From assembly GCF_900188185.1 (NCBI RefSeq), contig NZ_FZPA01000010.1, positions 1 through 64,000 on the forward strand: a stretch of DNA of 64,000 nt. Direction: 5' to 3'. The DNA is from Sphingopyxis indica (GTDB lineage: Bacteria > Pseudomonadota > Alphaproteobacteria > Sphingomonadales > Sphingomonadaceae). Of the stretch, positions 32,271 through 42,243 are shown piece after piece; position 1 is the first letter of the stretch; every line of letters begins with the position of its first letter. The notes below the pieces were generated by a model. The model ran no database searches. It worked only from the letters and a program-made list of their open reading frames with translations, and was not told the DNA's origin. Made by a program: the position numbers and the translations under genes.

Positions 32271-32361
32271 CGTCGCCCCAGCGAAAGCTGGGGCCGCTAT
32301 CGGCCTGGTCTTTCGCCGCTGGGACAAGAGGATGGCGGCCCCAGCTTTCGCTGGGGCGACG
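32271..32361. repeat. Hairpin repeat, family 3 (CGTCGCCCCAGCG)
   Basis: A perfect 25-bp inverted repeat: arm 32271-32295 and its complement at 32337-32361, around a 41-nt loop. It lies between the fliC terminator and the convergent CorC-type gene, and short open frames crossing it are artefacts. Confidence 0.9.
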
Positions 32362-32414
32362 TTTCATGGTGGGATGCTCTGTCCGCTCTCCACCTTCCAA
32401 TGTCGGCGTCCGCC

Positions 32415-33740
32415 CTATTCGGCGCCGGCTTCGTCCCGGTCTTTGCGCAGCTCGCTGACGAGCAGCTTGTCGATCTTGCGCCCGTCCATGTCGACGATCT
32501 CGAAGCGCCAGCCGCGGTCGGTGAAACTCTCCCCTTCCTTTGGCAGGTGCTTCAGGATCGCGAGCGCGTGGCCTGCCGCGGTCGCATAGTCGCGATCATC
32601 GGGTAGCTCGATCCCCAGCCGGTCGGCCATCTGGTCGGCGGGCATCGACCCCGCGATCAGCAGGCTGCCGTCGTCGCGCTCGGTGACGAAAGGTTCGCTG
32701 CCGATATCCTGATCCGACGCGAACTCGCCCGCGATCGCCGACAGCAGGTCGGCGGGGGTCACCAGTCCTTCGAAATGGCCGTATTCGTCGTGGACGAACA
32801 GCATCGGCACTTCGGCGCCGCGCAGCGTTTCGAGCGCGTCCATCGCGTCGATCTGGTCGTGCATCACCGCCGCGCGGCGCATCAGCCGTTCGAGGTCGAG
32901 CGGCTCGCCGCGAAAGAGCGCCGCCGCGATGTCGCGCGCCTGCACTACGCCGACGATATCGTCGACCGACCCGCGCGCGACCGGCAGCCGCGTGTGCGGG
33001 GTTTCGAGCAGCTTGGCGCGCACCGCATCGTCGTCCGAGGCGATGTCGATCCAGTCGACGTCGGTGCGCGGCGTCATCACTTCGCGCACCGGCCGGTCGG
33101 CGAGGCGCACGACGCCCGAGATGATCGCGCGCTCGCTTTCCTCGATCACCCCCGATTTCGACGCTTCGGCGACGATCAGGTGCAGTTCCTCGGCGGTTAC
33201 CCGGTCTTCCGATTCGCGGCTGAGGCCGAACAGGCGAAAGACCAGCGCCGAACTCGCGTCGAGCAGCCAGACGAGCGGCGCGGCGACGCGCGACAGCCAC
33301 AGCATCGGCAGCGCCATGGCGATTGCGATGCGCTCGGGCGCGCGCAGGGCGAACTGCTTGGGCACGAGTTCGCCCGCGATCAGCGAGGCATAGGTGGTGA
33401 GGCCGATGACGACGGCAAAGCCCGCGGTCTGCGCGCTGTCGGCGTCGAGCCCGAACCACGCCGCAAGCCGGTCGGCGACCGGCTGGCCGAGGCTCGCGCC
33501 CGAATAGGCCCCCGCCAGAATGCCGATCAGGGTGATGCCGACCTGCACCGTCGACAGGAAGCGCCCCGGATCGGCGGCGAGCCGGCGCGCGATCGCGGCG
33601 CCGCGGCTGCCGCGCTTCTCAGCCGCCTGCAATCGCGGGCCGCGCGCCGAAACGATCGCCAGTTCGGACATGGCGAAGACGCCGTTCAACAGGACGAGGA
33701 CGGCAATGATCGCCACGTCCGACCAAGGAAAAGGGGTCAT
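32415..33740 (-). CDS. CNNM/HlyC-CorC family membrane protein
   Basis: A 441-residue protein. The N-terminal CNNM (DUF21) membrane domain has about four hydrophobic segments (DVAIIAVLVLLNGVFAMSELAIVSARGPRLQAAEKRGSRGA, then ITLIGILAGAYSGASLG and IAGELVPKQFALRAPERIA). Two CBS domains follow at about residues 215-335 (REVMTPRTDVDWIDI ... VPMLFVHDEYGHFEGLVTPADLLSAIAGEF), then a CorC_HlyC domain at the C-terminus. Members have been linked to magnesium and cobalt handling; the older hemolysin label is doubtful. It is divergent from the OmpA-family gene and convergent with fliC. Confidence 0.92.
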   Translation of the reverse strand: MTPFPWSDVAIIAVLVLLNGVFAMSELAIVSARGPRLQAAEKRGSRGAAIARRLAADPGRFLSTVQVGITLIGILAGAYSGASLGQPVADRLAAWFGLDADSAQTAGFAVVIGLTTYASLIAGELVPKQFALRAPERIAIAMALPMLWLSRVAAPLVWLLDASSALVFRLFGLSRESEDRVTAEELHLIVAEASKSGVIEESERAIISGVVRLADRPVREVMTPRTDVDWIDIASDDDAVRAKLLETPHTRLPVARGSVDDIVGVVQARDIAAALFRGEPLDLERLMRRAAVMHDQIDAMDALETLRGAEVPMLFVHDEYGHFEGLVTPADLLSAIAGEFASDQDIGSEPFVTERDDGSLLIAGSMPADQMADRLGIELPDDRDYATAAGHALAILKHLPKEGESFTDRGWRFEIVDMDGRKIDKLLVSELRKDRDEAGAE

Positions 33741-33951
33741 GGGATGGTCACCGGCGCCCGCGCGCCGCCCCCCGGCAAGGATCGGTCATCGCGCGGCTAT
33801 AGGGCAAATATGCGGGAATACACAATGGCGCCGCGCAATGGGGTCCGATCGCTCAGCCGCCATTCAGGACCGGTTTGGAACCAGATGCGCGGCCGACTGT
33901 TATCGCCATGGAAGGATGGCGGACCAGCGCCATCACAATAGGGAGCGACAG

Positions 33952-34641
33952 ATGAAGAACGGAACGATCCAGCTCACGACCCTCGCCGCGATAAGCGCCC
34001 TCGCGCTCGGCGGCTGCGTCACCGACCCGGTGACGGGGGAAAAGAAGATTTCGAAGGCCGCGATCGGCGGCGTCGGCGGCGCGCTCGGCGGTTATCTGCT
34101 CGGCGACCTGATCGGCGGCAAGAACAGCCGGACCGAGGAAATCGTCGGCGCCGGCATCGGCGCGGTCGCCGGCGCGGGCGTCGGCTATTATATGGACCAG
34201 CAGGAAAAGAAGCTGCGCGAACGCACCGCGGGCACCGGTATCGACGTCGAACGGCAGGGCGACCAGCTGGTGCTCAACATGCCCGGCGACGTCACCTTCG
34301 ACCTGAACAGCGCAGTGGTGAAGAGTCAGTTCCGCAGCGCGCTCGACAGCGTGGCCTCGACCCTCGGCGAATATCCGAGCACCTATATCGACATTTACGG
34401 CCACACCGATTCGACCGGCAGCGACAGCTATAATCAGGGGCTGTCCGAACGCCGCGCGGCGTCGGTCGCTGACTATCTGGCGAGCCGCGGCGTCCAGCGC
34501 GCGCGCATGGCGACGATGGGCTATGGCGAATCGCAGCTCAAATGCACGCCCGAGACGACCGAGGCTGATCGCCAGTGCAACCGCCGCGTCGAAATCCGCA
34601 TCGCGCCGGTGACCCAGAACGACGTCGCCAACGCGCAATAA
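33952..34641 (+). CDS. OmpA-family lipoprotein
   Basis: A 229-residue outer-membrane lipoprotein. The lipobox is LALGGC, cleaved before Cys22. Glycine-zipper stretches follow (GGVGGALGGYLLGDLIGG and GAGIGAVAGAGVGYYMD), then a C-terminal OmpA-like peptidoglycan-binding domain with DIYGHTDSTGSDSYNQGLSERRA and NRRVEIRIAP. ATG 33952 has GGGAG upstream; the frame is open further upstream but those codons lie in a GC-skewed intergenic region. It belongs to the YiaD/Pal-like group. It is monocistronic, with a terminator just after its stop. Upstream, bases 33741-33951 show no clear promoter. Confidence 0.93.
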   Translation: MKNGTIQLTTLAAISALALGGCVTDPVTGEKKISKAAIGGVGGALGGYLLGDLIGGKNSRTEEIVGAGIGAVAGAGVGYYMDQQEKKLRERTAGTGIDVERQGDQLVLNMPGDVTFDLNSAVVKSQFRSALDSVASTLGEYPSTYIDIYGHTDSTGSDSYNQGLSERRAASVADYLASRGVQRARMATMGYGESQLKCTPETTEADRQCNRRVEIRIAPVTQNDVANAQ

Positions 34642-34663
34642 AGTCCATTCCCGTGGACCGAAG

Positions 34664-34690
34664 GGGCGTCGCCGCGAGGCGGCGCCCTTT
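34664..34690 (+). terminator. Rho-independent terminator after the OmpA-family gene
   Basis: A 10-bp stem (GGGCGTCGCC 34664-34673, loop GCGA, GGCGGCGCCC 34678-34687, one G-T pair) followed by TTT. It lies 23 nt after the stop codon and 19 nt before the convergent marC-like gene ends, so it may act in both directions. Confidence 0.85.
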
Positions 34691-34708
34691 CCATATGGCG
34701 GCGGACGC

Positions 34709-35338
34709 CTAGCCGAGCGTCGGGAAGCTGGCTTTCAGCCCGTCGATCACGAACTGCGCGGCGAGCGCGGCGAGGAGGACGCCGAGGAGGCGGGTGATCA
34801 CCGCTTCGCCCTTGGCGCCGATCAGCCGCATCATCGGCCCGGCGGCAAGCAGCGCCGCGAGCGTCAGCGCGAGCACGAGGAGCAGCGCGGCGAAGATCAC
34901 CAGTGCGCGCTCGACTCCGTTATTCTGCGCGACGAGCAACATCACCGACGCGATCGAGCCCGGCCCGGCGAGCATCGGCATCGCCATGGGGAATACCGAG
35001 ACATCCTCGATCTCGGGGGTCGCGATCACCCGTTCGGCGCGTTGTTCGCGGCGCTCGGTGCGCTTTTCGAACACCATGTCGATCGCGATGATGAACAGCA
35101 TGATCCCGCCCGCGACGCGGAAGCTGTCGAGGTCGATGTGGAGGAAGCTCAAAAGCGCTTCGCCGAACATCGCGAAGAAGACGAGGATCGCGCCCGCGAT
35201 GACGATCGCGCGCACCGCCATCGAACGCCGCTGCGCCGCGCTCGCATCGGCGGTCAGGCTTGCATAGATCGGCGCGCAGCCCGGCGGGTCGATCACGACG
35301 AACAACGTGACAAAGGCGGAGATGAAGAGGTCGATCAC
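34709..35338 (-). CDS. MarC family membrane protein
   Basis: A 209-residue polytopic protein with about six hydrophobic segments. The MarC pattern is seen in FISAFVTLFVVIDPPGCAPIYASLT at the start, FRVAGGIMLFIIAIDMVF in the middle, and VFPMAMPMLAGPGSIASVMLL near residue 115-135. Function is unknown for the family, which was wrongly linked to multidrug resistance. The GTG at 35338 is chosen because it overlaps the upstream stop by GTGA; the frame is open further upstream inside that gene. It is the last of the folD-lipoprotein-marC run. Confidence 0.9.
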   Translation of the reverse strand: MIDLFISAFVTLFVVIDPPGCAPIYASLTADASAAQRRSMAVRAIVIAGAILVFFAMFGEALLSFLHIDLDSFRVAGGIMLFIIAIDMVFEKRTERREQRAERVIATPEIEDVSVFPMAMPMLAGPGSIASVMLLVAQNNGVERALVIFAALLLVLALTLAALLAAGPMMRLIGAKGEAVITRLLGVLLAALAAQFVIDGLKASFPTLG

Positions 35339-36012
35339 CGGGCGGGCGCCGCGACCTGATCGTCGATGACCGGCACCATCGCTTTGCCGTCCCACATCCG
35401 CACCGTGATGCGGCGCGAGCCGTCGGGCCGCACGATCGACGTCCAGCTGAGCGTCTGGTCGCCCGACAGGCCGACCTGCATATCCTCGCCCTCATTTGCT
35501 GCGGTGACGGCGGCCGCGGGGCGTGTTCCGCACGCCGCCTGTCTGGTCGAGATGAAGTCGGGGGCTTCCCGCGGGGTCGCAAGATCGGCGCCATGGTCGA
35601 GCACCCAGCGCATGTCGCCCCCCCGCGGATCGCGCCGCCAGACGGTCGTGAAATAGCCGGTTTCGGCGCCCTTCTGCCACGCGCCGGTGGTCGCGCCGCT
35701 GTTGCCGTCGCAGCTGATATAGACCGCATGCGGCTGCCAGTTCACCGCCTGCGCGGGGTCGGCCTTGCCCTTGAGCCAGTCCTGCGCGCGCGCGCGTTGC
35801 GGCACGAACATCACCGCATCGTCGGCCGCGGTCTCGCGAAAGGCGGTCCACTGGCCCTTTTCCTGCGCGAGCCGCGCGAAGGCGATCTCGGCGGCGACGA
35901 AGGCGCTCGGGTTCGCGGCGAGCGGCCGGTTGTAGAGGTCGCCGCGCGGCGAGGAGCCCGCGCATCCCGAAAGCGTTGCGACGGCGGCAACGGCAAGCAG
36001 CAGGCGGCGCAT
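35335..36012 (-). CDS. Hypothetical lipoprotein
   Basis: A 225-residue protein with a lipoprotein signal peptide ([17 protein letters not shown], Cys17). The mature part contains VAAEIAFARLAQEKGQWTAFRETAADDAVMFVPQ and VWRRDPRGGDMRWVLDHG, which hints at an NTF2-like/SnoaL-type fold as in DUF4440 proteins, but I cannot be sure. Its ATG overlaps the folD stop (TGATG) and its stop overlaps marC, so it is in that operon. No function can be assigned. Confidence 0.75.
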   Translation of the reverse strand: MRRLLLAVAAVATLSGCAGSSPRGDLYNRPLAANPSAFVAAEIAFARLAQEKGQWTAFRETAADDAVMFVPQRARAQDWLKGKADPAQAVNWQPHAVYISCDGNSGATTGAWQKGAETGYFTTVWRRDPRGGDMRWVLDHGADLATPREAPDFISTRQAACGTRPAAAVTAANEGEDMQVGLSGDQTLSWTSIVRPDGSRRITVRMWDGKAMVPVIDDQVAAPAR

Positions 36013-36911
36013 CAGAAACCCTCCGGATCGGCGAGTCCCGCGCGGCGATGCGCGGCGACGAGCGTGTTGCGGAGCAGGCAGGCGATCGTCATCGGGCCGA
36101 CGCCGCCGGGGACCGGGGTGATTGCATCGGCCACCGCCGCGGCTTCGGCATAGGCGACGTCGCCGACGAGCCGGCCCTTCGCCTCGCCCGCGGCGGGCGC
36201 GAGGCGATTGATGCCGACGTCGATCACGACCGCGCCGGGCTTGATCCAGTCGCCCCGGACCATTTCGGCGCGCCCGACCGCGGCGACCACGATGTCGGCG
36301 CGGCGGACGAGACCGGCGAGATCCTTCGTGCGGCTGTGCGCCATCGTCACGGTGCAATTGGCACCGAGCAGCAGCTGCGCCATCGGCTTGCCGACGAGGA
36401 TCGAGCGCCCGACGACGATCGCGTCCTTGCCCGACAGGTCGCCGAGGCGGTCCTTGAGCAGCATCAGGCAACCGAGCGGGGTGCAGGGCACGAGCCCCGC
36501 AATACCGAGCGCGAGGCGCCCCGCGCTGACCGGGGTCAGCCCGTCGACATCCTTGTCGGGGTCGATCGTCGCGACCGCCGCCTGTTCGTCGAGATGCGCG
36601 GGCAGGGGAAGCTGGAGCAGGATGCCGTCGACCCTGTCGTCGGCGTTGAGCCGCGCGAGCAGCGCCTCGACCTCGTCCTGCGTCGCGTCGGCGGGCAGGC
36701 GATGCTCGAAGCTCGCCATGCCGGCGGCGAGGGTCGCCTTGCCCTTCGATCCGACATAGACCGCGCTCGCCGGATCGTCGCCGACGAGCACCACGGCGAG
36801 GCCGGGGACGCGCCCGACCGCCGCCTCGAACGCGGGCACCGCGTCCGCGACGCGCGCGCGCAGACCGGCGGCGAACGCCTTGCCGTCGATCACATGCGCC
36901 CCCGCCGCCAT
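36012..36911 (-). CDS. folD: Methylenetetrahydrofolate dehydrogenase/cyclohydrolase FolD
   Basis: A 299-residue bifunctional enzyme interconverting 5,10-methylene-, methenyl- and 10-formyl-tetrahydrofolate using [12 protein letters not shown] contains the catalytic Tyr and Lys; [14 protein letters not shown] and [18 protein letters not shown] are the substrate-binding segments; [11 protein letters not shown] and [17 protein letters not shown] flank the nucleotide site; [11 protein letters not shown] and [15 protein letters not shown] end the protein. Length is normal. It starts 3 nt after the yggT-like gene. Confidence 0.97.
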   Translation of the reverse strand: MAAGAHVIDGKAFAAGLRARVADAVPAFEAAVGRVPGLAVVLVGDDPASAVYVGSKGKATLAAGMASFEHRLPADATQDEVEALLARLNADDRVDGILLQLPLPAHLDEQAAVATIDPDKDVDGLTPVSAGRLALGIAGLVPCTPLGCLMLLKDRLGDLSGKDAIVVGRSILVGKPMAQLLLGANCTVTMAHSRTKDLAGLVRRADIVVAAVGRAEMVRGDWIKPGAVVIDVGINRLAPAAGEAKGRLVGDVAYAEAAAVADAITPVPGGVGPMTIACLLRNTLVAAHRRAGLADPEGF

Positions 36912-36913
36912 GG

Positions 36914-37213
36914 TCACATCACCCCGGCATTCATGCCGAGCCGATAGAGATAGGACATCACCGGCCCCTGGAGGATGATGATCAGGATGAGCACGACCAT
37001 CGGCGTCAGGTCGATGCCGCCGAAATCGGGCATGATGCGGCGGAAGGGGCGATAAAGCGGCTCGGTGATCCGTTCGAGCACATACCAGAGCTGGCCGACG
37101 AAGGCGTTGTGCGTGTTGATGACGTTGAAGGCGATCAGCCACGACATCACCGCCTGGACGATGATGATCCACCACAGCACATTGAGGAGGATCGACAGAA
37201 TATCGAGAAGCAT
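36914..37213 (-). CDS. YggT family membrane protein
   Basis: A 99-residue protein with two long hydrophobic segments. [77 protein letters not shown] matches YggT, including the [23 protein letters not shown] motif at about residues 51-72. The ATG at 37213 is chosen as the first in a good family context. Function is poorly known; the family is tied to envelope or osmotic physiology in some species. It sits between folD and argB. Confidence 0.9.
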   Translation of the reverse strand: MLLDILSILLNVLWWIIIVQAVMSWLIAFNVINTHNAFVGQLWYVLERITEPLYRPFRRIMPDFGGIDLTPMVVLILIIILQGPVMSYLYRLGMNAGVM

Positions 37214-37259
37214 GAAATACAAGGCAAGGTCTCCGGCCGAAAGGTCGATGGCGGCGATG

Positions 37260-38168
37260 TTAGCGGTGAATGAGCGTGCCTGCACCCCTGGCGGTGAAAA
37301 TTTCGAGCAGCATCGCGTGCGGGATGCGCCCGTCGAGGATCACCGCCGCCTCGACGCCGGTATCGACGGCAGCGAGGCAGGTGTCGACCTTGGGGATCAT
37401 GCCCCCGGTGATCGTCCCGTCGCCCTTCAGCGCGTCGATGCCTGCACGGTCGAGGTCGGTGAGCAGCGTTCCCGACTTGTCGAGCACCCCGGCGACGTCG
37501 GTGAGCAGGAAGAAGCGCTTGGCGCCGAGCGCGCCCGCGATCGCCCCCGCCATCGTGTCGGCGTTGATATTATAGGTGTCGCCGTCGGCGCCGAGCGCGA
37601 CCGGCGCCACGACGGGGATGAAATTATCCTTGGTCAGATTGGCGAGGATCGTCGGATCGACCGCGACCGGCTCGCCGACGAAGCCCAGGTCGACGTGACG
37701 CTCGATTCCCGAATTGGGGTCGGGTTCGCTGCGATGCACCTTCTCTGCGAGGACGAGGTTCGCGTCCTTGCCCGAAATGCCGACCGCGCGCCCGCCGAGC
37801 CCGGCGATCCAGCCGACGATCTCCTTGTTGATCTTGCCCGCGAGCACCATTTCGGCGACCTCGGCGGTCGCTGCGTCGGTGACGCGCAGCCCCCCGACGA
37901 AGGTCGATTCGATCCCCAGCTGTTTCAGCATCGCGCCGATCTGCGGCCCGCCGCCGTGGACGACGACCGGGTTGATGCCGACGGCTTTCAGCAGCACGAC
38001 ATCCTCGGCGAAGTCGCGCTGCGCCTCGGGATCGCCCATCGCGTGACCGCCATATTTGATCACGAAGGTCTCGCCCGCATAGCGCTGCAGATAGGGCAGC
38101 GCCTCGACGAGCGTTTCGGCCTTGGCGAGCAGGTCGGGCATTTTTGCGGGATCGGGGGCGTGGGTCAT
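37260..38168 (-). CDS. argB: Acetylglutamate kinase ArgB
   Basis: A 302-residue kinase that phosphorylates N-acetylglutamate in arginine synthesis. The amino-acid kinase fold is clear: [12 protein letters not shown] (phosphate loop), [48 protein letters not shown], and the C-terminal [45 protein letters not shown]. The last part is the arginine-feedback region of hexameric enzymes, suggesting arginine control (inference). The start overlaps the stop of the upstream transporter gene by ATGA. Confidence 0.97.
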   Translation of the reverse strand: MTHAPDPAKMPDLLAKAETLVEALPYLQRYAGETFVIKYGGHAMGDPEAQRDFAEDVVLLKAVGINPVVVHGGGPQIGAMLKQLGIESTFVGGLRVTDAATAEVAEMVLAGKINKEIVGWIAGLGGRAVGISGKDANLVLAEKVHRSEPDPNSGIERHVDLGFVGEPVAVDPTILANLTKDNFIPVVAPVALGADGDTYNINADTMAGAIAGALGAKRFFLLTDVAGVLDKSGTLLTDLDRAGIDALKGDGTITGGMIPKVDTCLAAVDTGVEAAVILDGRIPHAMLLEIFTARGAGTLIHR

Positions 38169-38827
38169 GCGAGCGCTCCTTCGGGGGCGGCCGTGCCGTC
38201 GAGCCGGCGGCCGATCGCGACCACCGCAGTGACGAGCAGCGGCACCATCACCGCCGACAGCACAACCTTGGCGATCATCTGCCCGAGCATCAGGTCGGCG
38301 ATCGGGCGCACGCCATAGAAGCTGATGGTGATGAAGAGCAACGTGTCGACGATCTGGCTGAGCGCAGCGGCGACGAAGCCGCGCAGCGGCAGCAGCCGGC
38401 CGTTGTTCGCGGTCATCCGCGCGAAAATCCAGACGTTCAAGCTGACCGAGACGCCATAGGCGACGATCCCCGCCGCCATCATCCGCCAGCTCTGCCCGAC
38501 GATGATCGGGAAAGCCTCTTTCGCGGGCTCGTACATGCCCTCGTCGGTCGGCAGTTGCAGCACGAACAGCGCGAGCAGAATTGCGACGACGAGCGGGATG
38601 AAGCCGAGCCGGACGAGGCGGTCGGCGACGGCGCGCCCGTGGAGTTCGGCGATGCCGCTCGAAATCGCGATCAGCGTCAGGAAGGGAAAGATGCCCGCCT
38701 CGACCGCGAGCGGGCCGAGCGCGACCTGCTTGGCGCCCAGAAAGCCGCCGAGCGGGACCATGCCGCCATAGAGTATCGCAAAGAGCAACAGCGAGGGCGC
38801 GACGGCGCGCGAGGTCGAGCTTTCCAT
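38165..38827 (-). CDS. yhhQ: Queuosine precursor transporter, VUT/YhhQ family
   Basis: A 220-residue membrane protein with about six hydrophobic segments. The start ([50 protein letters not shown]) and the end ([16 protein letters not shown], with the conserved Asp-Thr) match the VUT (YhhQ) family, which takes up preQ0/preQ1. The window also has gluQ, which glutamylates queuosine in tRNA-Asp, at 48357-49208. Membership is judged by motif only. It shares an operon with argB. Confidence 0.82.
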   Translation of the reverse strand: MESSTSRAVAPSLLLFAILYGGMVPLGGFLGAKQVALGPLAVEAGIFPFLTLIAISSGIAELHGRAVADRLVRLGFIPLVVAILLALFVLQLPTDEGMYEPAKEAFPIIVGQSWRMMAAGIVAYGVSVSLNVWIFARMTANNGRLLPLRGFVAAALSQIVDTLLFITISFYGVRPIADLMLGQMIAKVVLSAVMVPLLVTAVVAIGRRLDGTAAPEGALA

Positions 38828-38870
38828 CGGCGCGCGATAGTCGCTTTTGCCGCGCGGGGGAAGATAGTGC

Positions 38871-40823
38871 TCAATCGGGCGGGTTGTGCTTGCGCAAAAA
38901 GGCTTCGATTGCGGTCAGCAAGGTCAGCCGATCGGCCTCGCGCGTGAAATAGTGATCGGCGAGCGGGATCGGAAGATATTCGACCTCCTTTCCCGCCTTC
39001 ACCATCGCCGAATACATTTTCGCCGACTGGACGACGTCGACGGTCACATCCTTCTTGCCGTGGATCAGCAGCAGCGGCGCCTTGATCCGGTCGACCGCGT
39101 TGATCGGCGATACCGTGGCGAAATCGGGAGTCATTTTTTGCCACTGACCGCGGTAGAGGCGTTCGCGGACGTTGCCACCGAAATCGTTGACCTCACGCCG
39201 CAGGTTCGACACCCCCGCGATCGAAATAGCGCAGCGATATTGATCGGGATCTTTGGCGATGCCCCACATCGCGGCATAGCCGCCATAGGAGGCTCCGACG
39301 ATGCAAACGCGCTTGGGATCGGCGATCCCTTGGGCGACAGCCCAGCGCACGCCGTCGCTGACATCGTCCTGCATGGCATAGCCGAGCTGACCCTGTCCCG
39401 CCTTAAGAAATGCCTCGCCATAGCCGGTCGAGCCGCGAAAATTGGGTTGCAGCACGGCATAGCCGCGCTCGGCAAGAAATTGAGCCCAATAGTCGTAGCC
39501 AAGATCGTCATGTGCCCATGGGCCGCCATGCGGCATCACGACAAATGGCAGGTTGGACTTGCCGCCTCCACGCGGCATCGTCAGCACCGCTTCGATCTCC
39601 AGCCCGTCGCGCGCGCGATAGGTGACGAATTTCGCACGCGACAGCCGCTTGGCGCCGAGTTGCTCATTGTAGGACGCCAGTCGCGTCGCCATGCCCGTGC
39701 CCGCATCATAGTAAAAGAGCAGGCCGGGATTGTCGGGAGTGCTGAAGCGCACGAGCAATTTCTGCAGATCGGCACTATAACTTATGATCCGTGCGGTCGC
39801 ATTGGGCGACATAGCATCGAGCGCCTTCTGGTTCGCTGCCATCACGGGGTCTATCCAGCGGACCGGACGGTCGCGATCGGAGACATGGACGCCGATCATC
39901 TTCGTGCCGTCGATCGACATCAGCACGCCTTCGATATCGGCATCGGGTTCGGCATGCACCGTCCGCACAGCCTCTCCGGTCAGCAGGTCCACTTCGGCGA
40001 CCACCATGCGGTCATCGGGCGCGGGACGGATCATATATCCATGGTCGGTGCCGTGAAGGAAATGAAAGGGCAGGTCCAGCTCGTCTTCGTCGCGCAACCG
40101 TGCGGTGTCGATCAGCTTGAACCCATGGTCGTTTTCGGAACGATAGAGCAGGGTCGATCGGGTGGAATGATCGCGATAACCGACCGCGTAGCGGACCTGT
40201 CCGCGGTTGTCGGCGCCCCAGTCGAGAACCGAACTGCGCCCGCGCTCGACGATGCGCTTGCGGCCGTTCGTCACATCGACGCGATAGACGGCGGGCCAGA
40301 ATTCGGCGGATTCATAAATGCTATTCTGTCCCGTGACCAGAATTTGCGTGCTCCCGTCGCTCGGTATCCAAAGGACATCGGCGGCATTCTGTCCGTTGAG
40401 ATCCCACAGCAGCTTCGTGATCTTCCGGCTCGTGCGGTTGATCGCGATCAGTCGCGATATGTACCAATTGTCGATATCGACCGGCAGCAGTGCGTGGAGT
40501 CCGACGATGATGTTGTCGTTCCCGACCCAGCGAATCCAAGCCACTTCGGTTTGGTCGGGGATCGCGACTGCAACATCGTCTTCGCGTTTTCCTTCAAGGT
40601 CCATCATGCGAATTTGCTGCGCGCCATCGGCTGCAATCAGGCCGGCGACGCGCCCTCCGTCGGGCGACAGCTGGGCGTCTTCGATGAAAGGAAGCTGAGC
40701 GAAAACTTCGGTCGGAAGCGGAATAAAGTCGCCCGCGGCGGGCGCGGCCGCCCCATCATCGGCGCCAGCCGCCCCGACAGGGCACAGACATGTCGCCAGC
40801 AGAAACACCCATATCCAACGCAT
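38871..40823 (-). CDS. S9 family peptidase (prolyl oligopeptidase type)
   Basis: A 650-residue secreted or periplasmic serine peptidase. It has a signal peptide (MRWIWVFLLATCLCPVGAAGA), then a propeller-like domain (about 35-410) and an alpha/beta-hydrolase domain. The nucleophile is the Ser of GASYGG (near residue 511), with Asp in GKKDVTVDVV (near 594) and His in LADHYF (near 630). WAQFLAERGYAVLQPNFRGSTGYG is the typical S9 stretch. Base composition is more AT-rich than its neighbours, suggesting a different history. The true start is the ATG at 40823, with a GGGGGG tract upstream. Substrate unknown. Confidence 0.93.
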   Translation of the reverse strand: MRWIWVFLLATCLCPVGAAGADDGAAAPAAGDFIPLPTEVFAQLPFIEDAQLSPDGGRVAGLIAADGAQQIRMMDLEGKREDDVAVAIPDQTEVAWIRWVGNDNIIVGLHALLPVDIDNWYISRLIAINRTSRKITKLLWDLNGQNAADVLWIPSDGSTQILVTGQNSIYESAEFWPAVYRVDVTNGRKRIVERGRSSVLDWGADNRGQVRYAVGYRDHSTRSTLLYRSENDHGFKLIDTARLRDEDELDLPFHFLHGTDHGYMIRPAPDDRMVVAEVDLLTGEAVRTVHAEPDADIEGVLMSIDGTKMIGVHVSDRDRPVRWIDPVMAANQKALDAMSPNATARIISYSADLQKLLVRFSTPDNPGLLFYYDAGTGMATRLASYNEQLGAKRLSRAKFVTYRARDGLEIEAVLTMPRGGGKSNLPFVVMPHGGPWAHDDLGYDYWAQFLAERGYAVLQPNFRGSTGYGEAFLKAGQGQLGYAMQDDVSDGVRWAVAQGIADPKRVCIVGASYGGYAAMWGIAKDPDQYRCAISIAGVSNLRREVNDFGGNVRERLYRGQWQKMTPDFATVSPINAVDRIKAPLLLIHGKKDVTVDVVQSAKMYSAMVKAGKEVEYLPIPLADHYFTREADRLTLLTAIEAFLRKHNPPD

Positions 40824-40974
40824 AATACCCCCCTTCCCCGATTTAGCGTATGACAATTGCAGAGAAAAATCGCGCCGCCAAGCACCCGAAGAGCCCATAG
40901 GCGCGCGCGCCCCTTGCCCCCGCGGCAAAGCCCGCTAGACAGGCGTCTTAACTCGCGGGGGACGCACGAGCTTT

Positions 40975-42240
40975 ATGGAACGTCTGATCGGTTTGCTGGG
41001 GATCGCCGCGTTGCTGGCGATCGCCCTCGCTTTCTCGTCGAACCGCCGCTGGATTCGCCCGCGCGTCGTGATTCCTGCCTTTCTGCTTCAAGCCGGATTC
41101 GCGCTGCTTGTCATCGGCACGCCATGGGGACGCGCGGTGATTCAGGGCATGTCGAACGGGGTCACCAATCTGCTCGGCTATGCAAAGGCGGGGACCGACT
41201 TCATCTTCGGCCCGCTCGCCTCGCCCGAAATGGGCGCGAACAGTTTCGCGATCGCCGCGTTGCCGGTGATCATCTTCTTCGCCTCGCTGATCTCGATCCT
41301 CTATTATCTCGGCATCATGCAGCTGGTGATTCAGTGGGTCGGCGGCGCGATCCAGAAGGTCACCGGCATCACCAAGGTCGAAAGCCTCGGCGCCGCGGCG
41401 AACATCTTCGTCGGCCAGAGCGAGAGTCCGCTCGTCATCCGTCCCTATCTCGCGAGCCTGACCCCGTCGCAGCTCTTCACGATCATGACCGTCGGCATGG
41501 CGGGGGTCGCGGGCACGATCCTCGGCGCCTATGCGAGCATGATCGGATCGCAGCTCTTGCCCTATCTGCTCGCCGCGAGCTTCATGTCGGCGCCGGGCGG
41601 CATCTTGATGGCGAAAATCATGATGCCCGACGATCCCAAGGACCTCGGGATCGAACCGGTGATCATGCCCGAGGCGACGCACGACGAGGAAAAGCCCGCG
41701 AACATCATCATGGCGGCGGCGCAGGGCGCGCAGACCGGCGTCAAGCTCGCGGTCGCGGTCGGCGCGATGGTGCTCGCCTTCGTCGCGCTCGTCGCGCTCG
41801 CCAACGGGCTGCTCGCGGGGATCGGCGGCTGGTTCGGCTATCCCGATCTGTCGTTTCAGGCGATCATCGGCGCGATCTTTCGCCCGGTGATGTGGCTGAT
41901 GGGCGTGCCGTGGAGCGAAAGCGCCGATGTCGGCGGGCTGTTCGGGACCAAGGTCGTGCTCAACGAATTCGTCGCCTTCATCGACCTCGGCCGCGAACAG
42001 GCGGGCTTTTCGCCGATCTCGGTCGCGATCGCGACCTTTGCCTTGTGCGGCTTCGCCAACTTCAGCTCGATCGCGATCCAGATGGCGGTGACCGGCGGGC
42101 TTGCCCCCAACCAGCGCCCGATGATCGCGCGCCTCGGGCTCAAGGCTTTGCTGGCGGGCAGCCTGTCGAACCTGATGTCGGCGGCGCTCGCCGGGCTGAT
42201 GCTGTCATTCACGGCGCCGCTGACGGCCGCAGCCCCCTGA
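40975..42240 (+). CDS. Concentrative nucleoside transporter (CNT/NupC family)
   Basis: A 421-residue transporter with about ten hydrophobic segments. The CNT hallmarks are AANIFVGQSESPLVIRPYL at about residues 140-160 and, near the end, FALCGFANFSSIAIQMAVTGGLAPNQRPMIARLGLKALLAGSLSNLMSAALAGLML, containing the GFANFSS substrate motif. It imports nucleosides with protons or sodium. It is convergent with the epoxide hydrolase gene, which ends 4 nt after. Upstream bases 40824-40974 show no clear promoter. Confidence 0.95.
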   Translation: MERLIGLLGIAALLAIALAFSSNRRWIRPRVVIPAFLLQAGFALLVIGTPWGRAVIQGMSNGVTNLLGYAKAGTDFIFGPLASPEMGANSFAIAALPVIIFFASLISILYYLGIMQLVIQWVGGAIQKVTGITKVESLGAAANIFVGQSESPLVIRPYLASLTPSQLFTIMTVGMAGVAGTILGAYASMIGSQLLPYLLAASFMSAPGGILMAKIMMPDDPKDLGIEPVIMPEATHDEEKPANIIMAAAQGAQTGVKLAVAVGAMVLAFVALVALANGLLAGIGGWFGYPDLSFQAIIGAIFRPVMWLMGVPWSESADVGGLFGTKVVLNEFVAFIDLGREQAGFSPISVAIATFALCGFANFSSIAIQMAVTGGLAPNQRPMIARLGLKALLAGSLSNLMSAALAGLMLSFTAPLTAAAP

Positions 42241-42243
42241 TCG

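Noticed and set aside
32229..32606. Small open frames in the gap between fliC and the CorC-type gene
   Set aside because: They cross the terminator and the perfect hairpin repeat, and none has a motif or ribosome site.
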